NCBI RefSeq assembly: GCF_040892615.1
Contig: NZ_JBFRYC010000006.1
Coordinates: forward strand, 62,001-126,000
Direction: 5' to 3'
Length of the DNA stretch: 64,000 nt
From: Thioclava arctica
GTDB lineage: Bacteria; Pseudomonadota; Alphaproteobacteria; Rhodobacterales; Rhodobacteraceae
Positions within the stretch are counted from its first letter, which is position 1; every line of letters starts with the position of its first letter. Positions 1 to 8,001 of this stretch are shown one piece after another. Below the pieces are notes generated by a model, which had not been told where the DNA came from, made no database searches, and worked only from the letters and a program-made list of their open reading frames with translations. The position numbers and the translations under genes are program-made.

Positions 1-125
1 GAGGGGATTGGGGCATTCTGGCCGCAGCCGCCTTCGTGTCGATCGCCGTGCCGCTCTTGGTGTTCTTCTCGATGCAACGATATCTTGTGCGGGGCCTGTT
101 GGCAGGCTCGGTGAAAGGCGGCTGA
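1..125 (+). CDS. aglG: Alpha-glucoside ABC transporter permease (3' end only)
   Basis: Only the last 40 codons are in the window, read in frame from base 3 to the TGA at 123-125. The visible part is a hydrophobic helix (AAAAFVSIAVPLLVFFSMQ) followed by RYLVRGLLAGSVKGG. This is the usual C-terminus of MalG/AglG-type inner-membrane permeases, where the last transmembrane segment runs into a short cytoplasmic tail. Its stop overlaps the ATG of the following alpha-glucosidase (TGATG), as in agl operons. The assignment as AglG rather than another sugar permease rests mainly on the following aglA and aglK genes. Confidence 0.72.
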   Translation, partial: GDWGILAAAAFVSIAVPLLVFFSMQRYLVRGLLAGSVKGG

Positions 126-1756
126 TGAATTCCCTATCTAAAAATGACGACTGGTGGCGCGGAGCGGTGATTTACCAGATCTATCCGCGCAGCTTTCAAG
201 ACAGTAATGGCGACGGTGTGGGCGATCTGCTGGGCATCGTGCGCCGGCTGCCCCATGTGGCCAGCCTCGGGGCGGATGCGATCTGGATTTCGCCCTTCTT
301 CACCTCGCCGATGAAAGATTTCGGCTATGACGTCAGCGATTATTGCGATGTCGATCCGATGTTTGGCAATCTGGCCGATTTCGATCAGGTGATTGCGATG
401 GCGCATGCTTTGGGCCTGAAAGTGTTGATCGATCTGGTGCTGAGCCACACGTCTGATCAGCACCCTTGGTTCAAGGAAAGCCGTGTCAGCCGCGACAATC
501 CGAAATCGGATTGGTATGTCTGGGCCGATCCCAAACCCGATGGCACGCCGCCCAACAACTGGCTGTCGATCTTTGGCGGGTCAGGCTGGCAATGGGATGC
601 GCGGCGCGAGCAATATTACATGCACAACTTCCTAGTGTCGCAACCCGATCTGAACTTTCACAATCCCGAAGTGCAGCAGGAATTGCTCAATGTGGCGCAG
701 TTCTGGCTAGAGCGCGGCGTGGATGGGTTTCGTCTTGATACGATCAACTTCTACATGCATGACGATCAGCTGCGCGACAATCCGCCCCTGCCAATCGCAG
801 AGCGCAACGATCAGACCGCGCCCAAGGTGAATCCCTACAATCACCAGCGCCATATCTATGACAAGAACAACCCCGAGAACCTGCGGTTTCTGCGCAAGCT
901 GCGCACGCTGATGAACAATTACAACGCCGCCGCGGTGGGCGAGGTGGGTGACAGTCAGCGCGGGCTTGAGATCTTGGGTGAATACACCTCGGGCGATGAC
1001 AAGATGCAGATGTCTTACGCGTTCGAGCTATTGTCTGGGCATGAACCGCTCAAGGCGCAGTTCTTATACGATTTGTTTTCCAAGGTGGAAAAGGTCGCCG
1101 CGGATGGCTGGGTCTGCTGGGCCTATTCCAACCATGACGTGGAACGCCACATCACCCGCTGGGATCTCTCGCCTGCGGCTGCGCGCCTTTATACAACGCT
1201 GATGATGTGCATCAAAGGCTCGATCTGTCTCTATCAGGGCGAGGAGCTGGGGCTGCCCGAGGCAGAGCTGACCTTTGAGGATCTGCAAGACCCGTATGGC
1301 AAGGAGTTCTGGCCCGAGTTCAAGGGCCGCGATGGCTGCCGCACGCCCATGGTCTGGGAACGCGACGGCGCGCATGGCGGGTTTTCACCCGTGCGGCCTT
1401 GGCTGCCTGTGCCCTCGCAGCATTTCAACCTTGCCGCCGATCAGGCGGAACACGATCCGGCCTCGCTGCTGCATCACTATCGCCGCGCCATCGCGTTTCG
1501 GCGCAACCATCAGGTGCTGCGCGACGGAAGCCTTGAAGACATGTATGTCTCGGGCGACCTGCTGGTGTTCACGCGCAAAAACGCGAATGAGACGATCCTG
1601 TGTTATTTCAATCTGTCCGATCAGCCGGTGACTGCCGCCGTGCCGCCGGGCAACTGGGTTACGGTCGGGGGAGAGCTGGGCTCGATCCGTCCGATGAGTG
1701 ATCACACGCTGCATCTGGGTCCGTGGCAGCCAAGCATCCTGCATCTCGATACATGA
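125..1756 (+). CDS. aglA: Alpha-glucosidase, GH13 family
   Basis: A cytoplasmic alpha-glucosidase of 543 residues, expected to hydrolyse alpha-glucosides (sucrose, maltose, trehalose type) brought in by the AglEFGK transporter. It begins with the GH13 barrel start WWRGAVIYQIYPRSFQ. The catalytic signatures are visible: GVDGFRLD with the nucleophile near D205, GEVGD with the acid/base near E273, and SNHDVERH with the third acid near D338. The frame stays open upstream to base 8, but the ATG at 125 overlaps the permease stop and starts just before the conserved domain, so it is preferred. It is co-directional with aglK, 19 bases downstream. A clear paralogue lies at 47661-49250. The precise substrate cannot be told from sequence. 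Confidence 0.9.
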   Translation: MNSLSKNDDWWRGAVIYQIYPRSFQDSNGDGVGDLLGIVRRLPHVASLGADAIWISPFFTSPMKDFGYDVSDYCDVDPMFGNLADFDQVIAMAHALGLKVLIDLVLSHTSDQHPWFKESRVSRDNPKSDWYVWADPKPDGTPPNNWLSIFGGSGWQWDARREQYYMHNFLVSQPDLNFHNPEVQQELLNVAQFWLERGVDGFRLDTINFYMHDDQLRDNPPLPIAERNDQTAPKVNPYNHQRHIYDKNNPENLRFLRKLRTLMNNYNAAAVGEVGDSQRGLEILGEYTSGDDKMQMSYAFELLSGHEPLKAQFLYDLFSKVEKVAADGWVCWAYSNHDVERHITRWDLSPAAARLYTTLMMCIKGSICLYQGEELGLPEAELTFEDLQDPYGKEFWPEFKGRDGCRTPMVWERDGAHGGFSPVRPWLPVPSQHFNLAADQAEHDPASLLHHYRRAIAFRRNHQVLRDGSLEDMYVSGDLLVFTRKNANETILCYFNLSDQPVTAAVPPGNWVTVGGELGSIRPMSDHTLHLGPWQPSILHLDT

Positions 1757-1775
1757 GGGGCAGAGGGGGAAAAGT

Positions 1776-2864
1776 ATGGCCGATCTGAAACTGGAAAATG
1801 TCTCGAAATCCTATGGCGAGGTGAGCGTCCTCAAGGACATCAATCTCGACATTCAATCGGGCGAGTTGATCGTGTTTGTCGGGCCTTCGGGCTGCGGTAA
1901 ATCCACCCTGTTGCGCATGATCGCGGGGCTGGAAAAGATCACCGGTGGGTCACTGGATATCGACGGGGTGCGCGTGAACGATGTGCCCCCCGCCAATCGC
2001 GGCATCGCGATGGTGTTCCAATCCTATGCGCTTTATCCGCATATGACGGTGCGCGATAACATGGCGTTTGCGCTCAAAATTGCTAAGCAAAGCAAAGAGG
2101 AGATCGATACCGCTGTCGAGAAGGCGGCCAAGATGCTGCAGCTGACCGATTATCTCGACCGTTTGCCCAAGGCGCTTTCGGGCGGGCAGCGTCAGCGGGT
2201 TGCGATTGGCCGTGCTATTGTGCGCGATCCCAAGGTGTTCCTGTTTGACGAGCCGCTTTCGAACCTCGATGCCGCCCTGCGCGTGGCCACAAGGATCGAG
2301 ATCGCGCAGCTCAAGGAATCCATGCCCGACCGCACGATGATCTACGTCACCCACGATCAGGTCGAGGCGATGACATTGGCGACCCGGATCGTGGTGCTCG
2401 CCAATAAAGGCATCGCGCAGGTCGGCTCTCCGCTGGACCTCTATGAACGCCCCGAAAACGAGTTCGTCGCGCAGTTTATCGGCAGCCCGGCCATGAACCT
2501 GATCCCCGGCAAGATCACCGCGACGGGGGCACGCACCGAGGTGACGCTGGAAAACGGGGTCAAGGCCTATTCCGCAGTGCCCACGCAAGAGGGCGATCTG
2601 GGTCGCAAGGTCAATATCGGCGTGCGTCCCGAAGATTTCAAACCGGGTGGAGAGCAGGATTGCTGCTTTACCGGCAAGGTCGCGATCACCGAAAAACTGG
2701 GTGAGGTGACGCTTTTGTATTTCGAACCGCAAAGCGGGCGCGATGCGGTGATTGCCAAGCTGCCCGGTATCCATAACGGGCTGCGCGCCAGCACGGTCAC
2801 GCTGGCCGCTGATCCCGAAAAGATCCATCTCTTCGCGGACGGGCGGTCGCTTCTTTACCGTTGA
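1776..2864 (+). CDS. aglK: Alpha-glucoside ABC transporter ATPase
   Basis: A MalK/UgpC-type ATP-binding subunit of 362 residues that powers the sugar importer on the cytoplasmic face of the membrane. It has Walker A GPSGCGKST (about residues 36-44), the signature LSGGQRQR (about 134-141), Walker B FLFDEP ending near residue 160, and the switch histidine in YVTHDQVEAMTLA. A C-terminal TOBE/MalK regulatory region follows (RPENEFVAQFIGSPAMN onward). The ATG at 1776 was chosen over the longer open frame because MADLKLENVSKSYG is the standard start of these proteins and a purine-rich stretch (GAGGGGG) precedes it. The length is normal for the family. It is the last transporter gene of the operon; binding protein and first permease lie outside the window. 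Confidence 0.9.
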   Translation: MADLKLENVSKSYGEVSVLKDINLDIQSGELIVFVGPSGCGKSTLLRMIAGLEKITGGSLDIDGVRVNDVPPANRGIAMVFQSYALYPHMTVRDNMAFALKIAKQSKEEIDTAVEKAAKMLQLTDYLDRLPKALSGGQRQRVAIGRAIVRDPKVFLFDEPLSNLDAALRVATRIEIAQLKESMPDRTMIYVTHDQVEAMTLATRIVVLANKGIAQVGSPLDLYERPENEFVAQFIGSPAMNLIPGKITATGARTEVTLENGVKAYSAVPTQEGDLGRKVNIGVRPEDFKPGGEQDCCFTGKVAITEKLGEVTLLYFEPQSGRDAVIAKLPGIHNGLRASTVTLAADPEKIHLFADGRSLLYR

Positions 2865-2935
2865 TGTCGCAAGCAGGCCATGCCGAACCGCGCGCCCCGG
2901 CTAGTTTCAGGGGAAAGCAACGGGCGGAGGCAAGC

Positions 2936-4492
2936 ATGGCCGATTCGGATTTGGGTGAACGTACGGCTCGGCGCGCACGCGGCGGTGGTGGGGCTGCACG
3001 GCGTGCTGAACGCACCGCGGTGCGGGTGGAGTTTTCTCGCTACATCACGCGCAACATCCCCGATCTCGAAATCCTCAACGAAGAGGCCTTGCAGATCATC
3101 GAGGCCAATGCCGAAACGGTTCTCGAAGAGATCGGCATCAATTTCGTCGAAAATCCCGCCGCTCTGGCGCTGTGGCGTGAGGCCGGGGCCGATATCGACG
3201 GCGAACGGGTGCGCATCCCGCGCGGGCTGGCGCGCAAGCTCTGTGCCACTGCGCCCAGCCAGTTCACCCAACACGCCCGCAACCCCGAGCGCAATGTCGA
3301 GATCGGCGGGCGCAACCTCGTGCTGGCCCCGGTTTATGGCCCTCCCTTCGTGCGCGACAGCGCGGGCGGGCGGCGCTACGCCACGATCGCTGATTTTCGC
3401 AATTTCGTGAAACTCGGGCAAATGTCGAAATGGCTGCATCACTCGGGCGGCACAGTCTGCGAACCCACCGATGTTGCGGTGAACAAGCGCCATCTCGACA
3501 TGCTGCACGCCCATATGACGCTAAGCGACAAGCCCTATATGGGCTCGGTCACGGAACCCTCGCGCGCCGCGGACAGCGTCGAAATGTCAAAAATTCTCTT
3601 TGGCGATCAATTCGTTGATGAGCATGCGGTGATGACCTCGCTGATCAATATCAACTCGCCCCTGACCTTTGATTCCACGATGATGGGCGCGCTGGAGATT
3701 TATGCGCGCGCGGGTCAGGCCTGCATCATCTCGCCCTTTATCGTGGGGGGGGCGATGGCGCCGGTCTCGGTTGCGGGCACGCTGACGCAGGTGCTCGCCG
3801 AGGTGCTGGCCGGCGTAGCCTATAGCCAGCTGATCCGCCCCGGCGCGCCAGTGATTTTCGGCGCCTTCGTGACCTCAATCGATATGAATTCCGGCGCGCC
3901 GACCTTTGGCACACCCGAGGCTGCGCAAATCACGCTGGGCGCGGGTCAACTCGCGCGCCGTCTTGGGCTGCCCTACCGCTCGGCGGGCGGGTTTACCGGC
4001 TCGAAACTGCCCGATGCGCAGGCCGCCTATGAAAGTGCGAATACGCTAAATACCGGGCTTCTCTCGGGGGTGAATTTCATGCTGCATGCCTGCGGCTGGC
4101 TTGAAGGCGGGCTGGTGGCATCCTACGAGAAATTCGTGATGGACGCCGATCAGCTTGGCTATCTGCACAAACTCGCCGCCGGCATCGATATGAGCGAAAA
4201 TGGTCAGGCGATGGACGCACTGCGCGAAATCGGTCCGGGCGGGCATTTTCTGGGCTGTGAACACACTCAAGCCAATTACAAAGAGGCGTTCTGGCGCACC
4301 AACCTGCTCGATTATCGCCCATTCGAGACATGGGACGAGCAAGGCGCGCCTGACACAATGGCGCTGGCCGAAAAGCGCGTTGCCAAGCTGTTAGCCGACT
4401 ACCAGCCCCCCGCGTTGGACCCAGCTATTGCAGAGGCGCTTGACGCCTATGTGGCACAGAAGAAAGCCGCCGTGCCCGATGCGTTTTTATGA
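2936..4492 (+). CDS. MttB-family methyltransferase, non-pyrrolysine type
   Basis: A protein of 518 residues of the trimethylamine methyltransferase (MttB) superfamily (COG5598), predicted to be a cytoplasmic TIM barrel that moves a methyl group from a quaternary or tertiary amine to a corrinoid protein. The N-terminus RARGGGGAARR and the core (FVENPAALALWREAG, then YGPPFVRDS, GGFTGSKLPDAQAAYES) fit the bacterial members. There is no in-frame TAG, so it belongs to the large non-pyrrolysine group that includes glycine-betaine demethylases. The ATG at 2936 has a GGAGG eight bases upstream. It lies 71 bases after aglK on the same strand, so co-transcription is possible. No corrinoid protein or reductive activase is in the window. 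The substrate is unknown; glycine betaine or a related osmolyte is a guess. Confidence 0.82.
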   Translation: MADSDLGERTARRARGGGGAARRAERTAVRVEFSRYITRNIPDLEILNEEALQIIEANAETVLEEIGINFVENPAALALWREAGADIDGERVRIPRGLARKLCATAPSQFTQHARNPERNVEIGGRNLVLAPVYGPPFVRDSAGGRRYATIADFRNFVKLGQMSKWLHHSGGTVCEPTDVAVNKRHLDMLHAHMTLSDKPYMGSVTEPSRAADSVEMSKILFGDQFVDEHAVMTSLININSPLTFDSTMMGALEIYARAGQACIISPFIVGGAMAPVSVAGTLTQVLAEVLAGVAYSQLIRPGAPVIFGAFVTSIDMNSGAPTFGTPEAAQITLGAGQLARRLGLPYRSAGGFTGSKLPDAQAAYESANTLNTGLLSGVNFMLHACGWLEGGLVASYEKFVMDADQLGYLHKLAAGIDMSENGQAMDALREIGPGGHFLGCEHTQANYKEAFWRTNLLDYRPFETWDEQGAPDTMALAEKRVAKLLADYQPPALDPAIAEALDAYVAQKKAAVPDAFL

Positions 4493-4538
4493 ACGGTTAA
4501 GGGGGGCGCTGCCCCTCTTTGCTGCGCAAATTCACCCC

Positions 4539-4598
4539 GGGATATTTCGATCAAGAGGAAGCAGGCCGCCTTGGTCTTCCTCTTGATCGAAATATCCC
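4539..4598. repeat. Perfect 22-bp inverted repeat carrying an intergenic repeat motif
   Basis: The arms 4539-4560 and 4577-4598 are exact reverse complements (22 pairs) around a 16-base spacer. Each arm contains the string CGATCAAGAGGAA next to ATATTT and GGG. A related string occurs at 30396-30425 and a more diverged one at 41568-41590, always between genes. Here it follows the mttB-like gene and precedes the trkA promoter, so it may stop or stabilise the 3' end of the upstream transcript. There is no T-run after the stem, so it is not a textbook rho-independent terminator. Confidence 0.75.
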
Positions 4599-4656
4599 CG
4601 CCGGAGGCAAGTTTGGGTGCACTTGGCGCAAGGTCCGAGTTTGACGCGCTTCCTGT

Positions 4657-4686
4657 TTGACCCTGTGGCCAAAGGCAGCCTAGATA
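4657..4686 (+). promoter_or_regulatory. Candidate sigma-70 promoter for trkA
   Basis: TTGACC at 4657-4662 and TAGATA at 4681-4686 are separated by 18 bases, a near-consensus housekeeping promoter. It would start transcription near 4693, about 20 bases before the trkA ATG. It lies just downstream of the inverted repeat that closes the previous operon. Confidence 0.5.
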
Positions 4687-4715
4687 GGGGCCAGTGAGCG
4701 GCGCGGAGAAGACGC

Positions 4716-6092
4716 ATGAAAGTTATCATCTGCGGGGCGGGTCAGGTTGGCTGGCAGATCGCGCGCCATCTTGCGGGCGAGCGCAATGATGTGACGGTGG
4801 TTGATTCCAATCCTGATCTGGTGCGCCGTGCGGCGGATACGCTGGATGTTCAGGGCGTAGTGGGCTTTGCCTCGCATCCCGATGTGCTGGAACGCGCGGG
4901 CGCGCGCGATTGCGACCTGATGATTGCCGCGACCCATTCCGATGAGGTGAATATGGTGACCTGTCAGGTTGCCATGTCGGTCTTTGGCATCACCCGCAAG
5001 ATCGCGCGCATTCGGGCGCAGGCCTATCTTGCGCCGCAATATTCCGATCTTTATCGGCGCGATCACCTGCCCATTGACGTGGTGATCAGCCCCGAACGCG
5101 AGGTCGCGGACGCCGCGCTGCAGCGCCTTGCCGCGCCCTCGACCTTTGATACCGAAAGCTTTCTGGATTCCCAATTGCAGCTTTTGGGGATTGATCTGGA
5201 TGTCGATTGTCCGGTGCTGGAAACGCCACTACGTCAGCTGACCGATCTGTTCTCGACGCTGCGCGCGCTGGTCGTGGGGATACGTCGCGAGGGGCGGTTG
5301 TTCGCGCCAGAGCCGGGCGATCAGTTGTTTGCGGGCGATCAGATCTATGTGTTCTCCCATATCGAGGACACGTCGCGCACGCTTGATATCTTTGGCAAAT
5401 CCACGCGCAAGCAAGAGCGTATCGTGATCATTGGCGGGGGCAATGTAGGGCTGGGCGTGGCGCGCGCGTTGGAGGCTCGAACCGACCGGGTACGCGCCAA
5501 GATCATCGAGGCCAACCGCGAGCGCGCCGAGCAGGCCGCCGATGCGCTGGATCGCACGATTGTTCTCAATGGCGACGGGATGAGTTCGGAATTGCTTGAA
5601 GAGGCCAATATCGCCAATGCCGATGCAGTGCTTGCGGTGACCGATGACGACAAGACCAACATTCTCGTTTCGGTGCGTGCCAAGCAGGCGGGCTGCAAAA
5701 TGGCGATTTGTTTGATCAATGATCCCACGCTGGCGCCGTTGCTGAATGCGCTGGATATCGACGCCTATATCAACCCGCGCGCCACCACCGTATCCTCGAT
5801 CCTGCGCCATATTCGCCACGGGCGTGTGCGCGCGATCTATTCGATTGGCGATGCCGAGGCCGAGGTGATCGAGGCGCAGGTCATGGGCACCTCGCCGATG
5901 TCGGGGCGTATGGTGCGCGACATTGATTTCCCCGAGGGCGTGTTGATCGGAATGATTCGCAAGGGCGACACGCTGATCAAACCCTCAGGCAACACCCGCG
6001 TTGATGAGGGCGATATCGTTGTGCTGTTTGCGCTGAGCGCGGATGTCCCGGAGGTGGAGCGCCTGTTGCAGGTCTCCATCGATTTCTTCTGA
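4716..6092 (+). CDS. trkA: Trk potassium uptake regulatory subunit TrkA
   Basis: A peripheral membrane protein of 458 residues that gates the TrkH potassium channel by binding NAD(H) or nucleotides. It has two RCK units, each starting with a Rossmann motif: MKVIICGAGQVGWQIARHL at the N-terminus and IVIIGGGNVGLGVARAL near residue 232. Each is followed by a TrkA-C region. The length is that of standard TrkA (about 458). The gene has its own likely promoter, and its stop overlaps the trkH start (TGATG), which indicates translational coupling. In many relatives trkA follows ntrX directly; here ntrX is about 47 kb away. Confidence 0.95.
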   Translation: MKVIICGAGQVGWQIARHLAGERNDVTVVDSNPDLVRRAADTLDVQGVVGFASHPDVLERAGARDCDLMIAATHSDEVNMVTCQVAMSVFGITRKIARIRAQAYLAPQYSDLYRRDHLPIDVVISPEREVADAALQRLAAPSTFDTESFLDSQLQLLGIDLDVDCPVLETPLRQLTDLFSTLRALVVGIRREGRLFAPEPGDQLFAGDQIYVFSHIEDTSRTLDIFGKSTRKQERIVIIGGGNVGLGVARALEARTDRVRAKIIEANRERAEQAADALDRTIVLNGDGMSSELLEEANIANADAVLAVTDDDKTNILVSVRAKQAGCKMAICLINDPTLAPLLNALDIDAYINPRATTVSSILRHIRHGRVRAIYSIGDAEAEVIEAQVMGTSPMSGRMVRDIDFPEGVLIGMIRKGDTLIKPSGNTRVDEGDIVVLFALSADVPEVERLLQVSIDFF

Positions 6093-7615
6093 TGAAACGC
6101 GTGCTTAAGGGCTTGCCGGTGCCGATCCAGCTGATGCTGGTATCCTCCTTGGCGATGTTTTTGCCCGCTACCCACGCGCTGATCACCCATCACCACGAGA
6201 TCTCGCGGTCGTTCTTTTATTCCGGGGTGTTGTTCTTGTTTGTGTCGGTGCTGGTGGCGCTGGCCAATGCCGCCAATACCCGTCCGCGCCGGTCTGGCCG
6301 TGCAAGCCTTTTGAGTATGCTCGCGGTGTTTCTGATCTTGCCGATGATGCTGGCCGTGCCGTTTGATCAATCGCTGCCCGACACCAGTTTTTTCAATAGC
6401 TGGTGGGAGATGGTGTCCTCGCTCACCACCACCGGGGGCACGCTTTATGACCCCGCGCGCCTGCCCGGATCGCTGCATCTGTGGCGCGGTTTGGTGGCCT
6501 GGATGGGCGGGTTTTACATGCTCGTGATGGCGATTGCGGTGCTTGCGCCGATGCGGCTGGGTGGGTTTGAGGTGTTCTTTTCGGGCGGCCCGTCAGGTGC
6601 GCCAAGTGCGAACGCCCCAGCAGCCGATGGCGGCGCGCAAACAGGCGATCGTATCGCCCATTACGCCACCCGGATTGCCCCGGCCTATGTCGGACTGACG
6701 GGGCTGTTATGGCTGGGGTTGCTGATGGCAGGCGATCCGCCCCTTGTGGGGTTGATCCACGCGATGTCCACGCTGTCGACTTCGGGGATTTCACCTGTGG
6801 GGGGGATGTCGGGCAGTTCGTCCGGGTTGCCAGGCGAGATGCTGATCTTTCTGTTTTTCATCCCCGCATTGTCGCGCCGCCTTTGGCCCGGCGGTGGCGA
6901 ATTGCGCGCCTCGGACAAGATTCGCAACGATCCCGAATTGCGACTGGCAGCCTTTCTGGTGGTGATCGTGCCGCTATTTCTGTTTCTGCGCCATTGGCTG
7001 GCCGCGCTTGAGGTCAAGATGCCGGCCAATTTTGGGGCGATCTTTCGCTCGATCTGGGGCAGCCTGTTTACCTCGCTCTCCTTCCTGACAACGACGGGGT
7101 TTGAATCCACCGCGTGGCATGATGCGCGCGATTGGTCGGGGCTGGGCACGCCGGGGCTGATTTTGGCGGGGCTGGCAATCATCGGAGGTGGGGTGGCGAC
7201 CACGGCAGGGGGCGTGCGTCTGTTGCGCGTTTATGCACTGCTGCGTCACGGCGAGCGTGAACTCGACAAGCTGATCTACCCGACCTCGGTGGCGGGGGGC
7301 GGTGCGATGGCGCGCAAGCTGCGCCGCGACGGGGCCTATATCAGTTGGATTTTCTTCATGCTGTTTGCGATTTCGATTGCGGTCGTGATGATGCTGGTCT
7401 CGCTGTTCGGACTATCCTTTGAACCTGCAACGATCCTTAGCATCGCGGCGCTGTCCAATACCGGGCCGCTGGCGCAGATTGCCGCTGATATTCCGCTTAG
7501 CTGGGCGACGCTAAGCGAGCCTGTCAAAGCGGTGTTCGCGCTGGCAATGGTGCTGGGTCGACTAGAGACATTGGCGATTATTGCGCTGTTCAACCCCGAG
7601 TTTTGGCGCGGTTGA
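6092..7615 (+). CDS. trkH: Trk potassium transporter membrane subunit TrkH
   Basis: The integral membrane pore subunit of the Trk K+ uptake system, 507 residues. Many hydrophobic segments are visible, beginning at residues of about 10-30, 40-60 and 75-95. The repeated pore-loop signatures of the TrkH/KtrB family are present: SSLTTTGGTLYD, MSTLSTSGISP, SFLTTTGFES and AALSNTGPLAQ, which correspond to the four P-loops with their selectivity glycines. The start overlaps the trkA stop. A polar loop near residues 165-190 (rich in Ala, Gly, Ser) is probably cytoplasmic. The next gene, hfq, begins 141 bases downstream and likely has its own promoter. Confidence 0.94.
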   Translation: MKRVLKGLPVPIQLMLVSSLAMFLPATHALITHHHEISRSFFYSGVLFLFVSVLVALANAANTRPRRSGRASLLSMLAVFLILPMMLAVPFDQSLPDTSFFNSWWEMVSSLTTTGGTLYDPARLPGSLHLWRGLVAWMGGFYMLVMAIAVLAPMRLGGFEVFFSGGPSGAPSANAPAADGGAQTGDRIAHYATRIAPAYVGLTGLLWLGLLMAGDPPLVGLIHAMSTLSTSGISPVGGMSGSSSGLPGEMLIFLFFIPALSRRLWPGGGELRASDKIRNDPELRLAAFLVVIVPLFLFLRHWLAALEVKMPANFGAIFRSIWGSLFTSLSFLTTTGFESTAWHDARDWSGLGTPGLILAGLAIIGGGVATTAGGVRLLRVYALLRHGERELDKLIYPTSVAGGGAMARKLRRDGAYISWIFFMLFAISIAVVMMLVSLFGLSFEPATILSIAALSNTGPLAQIAADIPLSWATLSEPVKAVFALAMVLGRLETLAIIALFNPEFWRG

Positions 7616-7756
7616 TCGGAAAGAAATTGCGCAAAATCCGCTCATTCTCCTAACAATATGTTTTTTGGGCTGGAATCTTTGGCTCAGCACTGCATATTTT
7701 AGGACGAGCAGGTCAACGGGGCTGCTGCATGCGCGACAATAATAAGGGCAAGAACA

Positions 7757-7990
7757 ATGGCTGGCGATAAACAGAACCTTCAGGACGCGTTTCTTAACCA
7801 CGTCCGCAAGACCAAAGTGCCTGTGACGATCTTTCTGATCAATGGGGTAAAACTGCAGGGTGTGATCACATGGTTTGACAATTTTTGCGTACTTTTGCGT
7901 CGCGATGGTCAATCGCAGCTTGTCTATAAGCATGCCATTTCCACGATCATGCCGGGTCAACCGATCTCGCTTTATGAAGGCGAAGACTGA
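7757..7990 (+). CDS. hfq: RNA chaperone Hfq
   Basis: Hfq, 77 residues, an Sm-fold hexamer that pairs small RNAs with mRNAs. The sequence shows both Sm motifs: KVPVTIFLINGVKLQGVITW and the C-terminal YKHAISTI signature. The very short tail (PGQPISLYEGED) is typical of alphaproteobacterial Hfq. It lies directly upstream of hflX, with 11 bases between stop and start. The 141-base upstream region presumably carries its promoter, but I could not pick a convincing one. Confidence 0.98.
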   Translation: MAGDKQNLQDAFLNHVRKTKVPVTIFLINGVKLQGVITWFDNFCVLLRRDGQSQLVYKHAISTIMPGQPISLYEGED

Positions 7991-8001
7991 GTGCGCCGCA
8001 A

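Noticed and set aside
8..124. N-terminal extension of the first alpha-glucosidase back to a TTG at base 8
   Set aside because: The bases encode the permease C-terminus in another frame, and the GH13 family starts near the ATG at 125.
2936..4492. Pyrrolysine-containing MttB
   Set aside because: No in-frame TAG occurs in the gene, so it is a non-pyrrolysine homologue.
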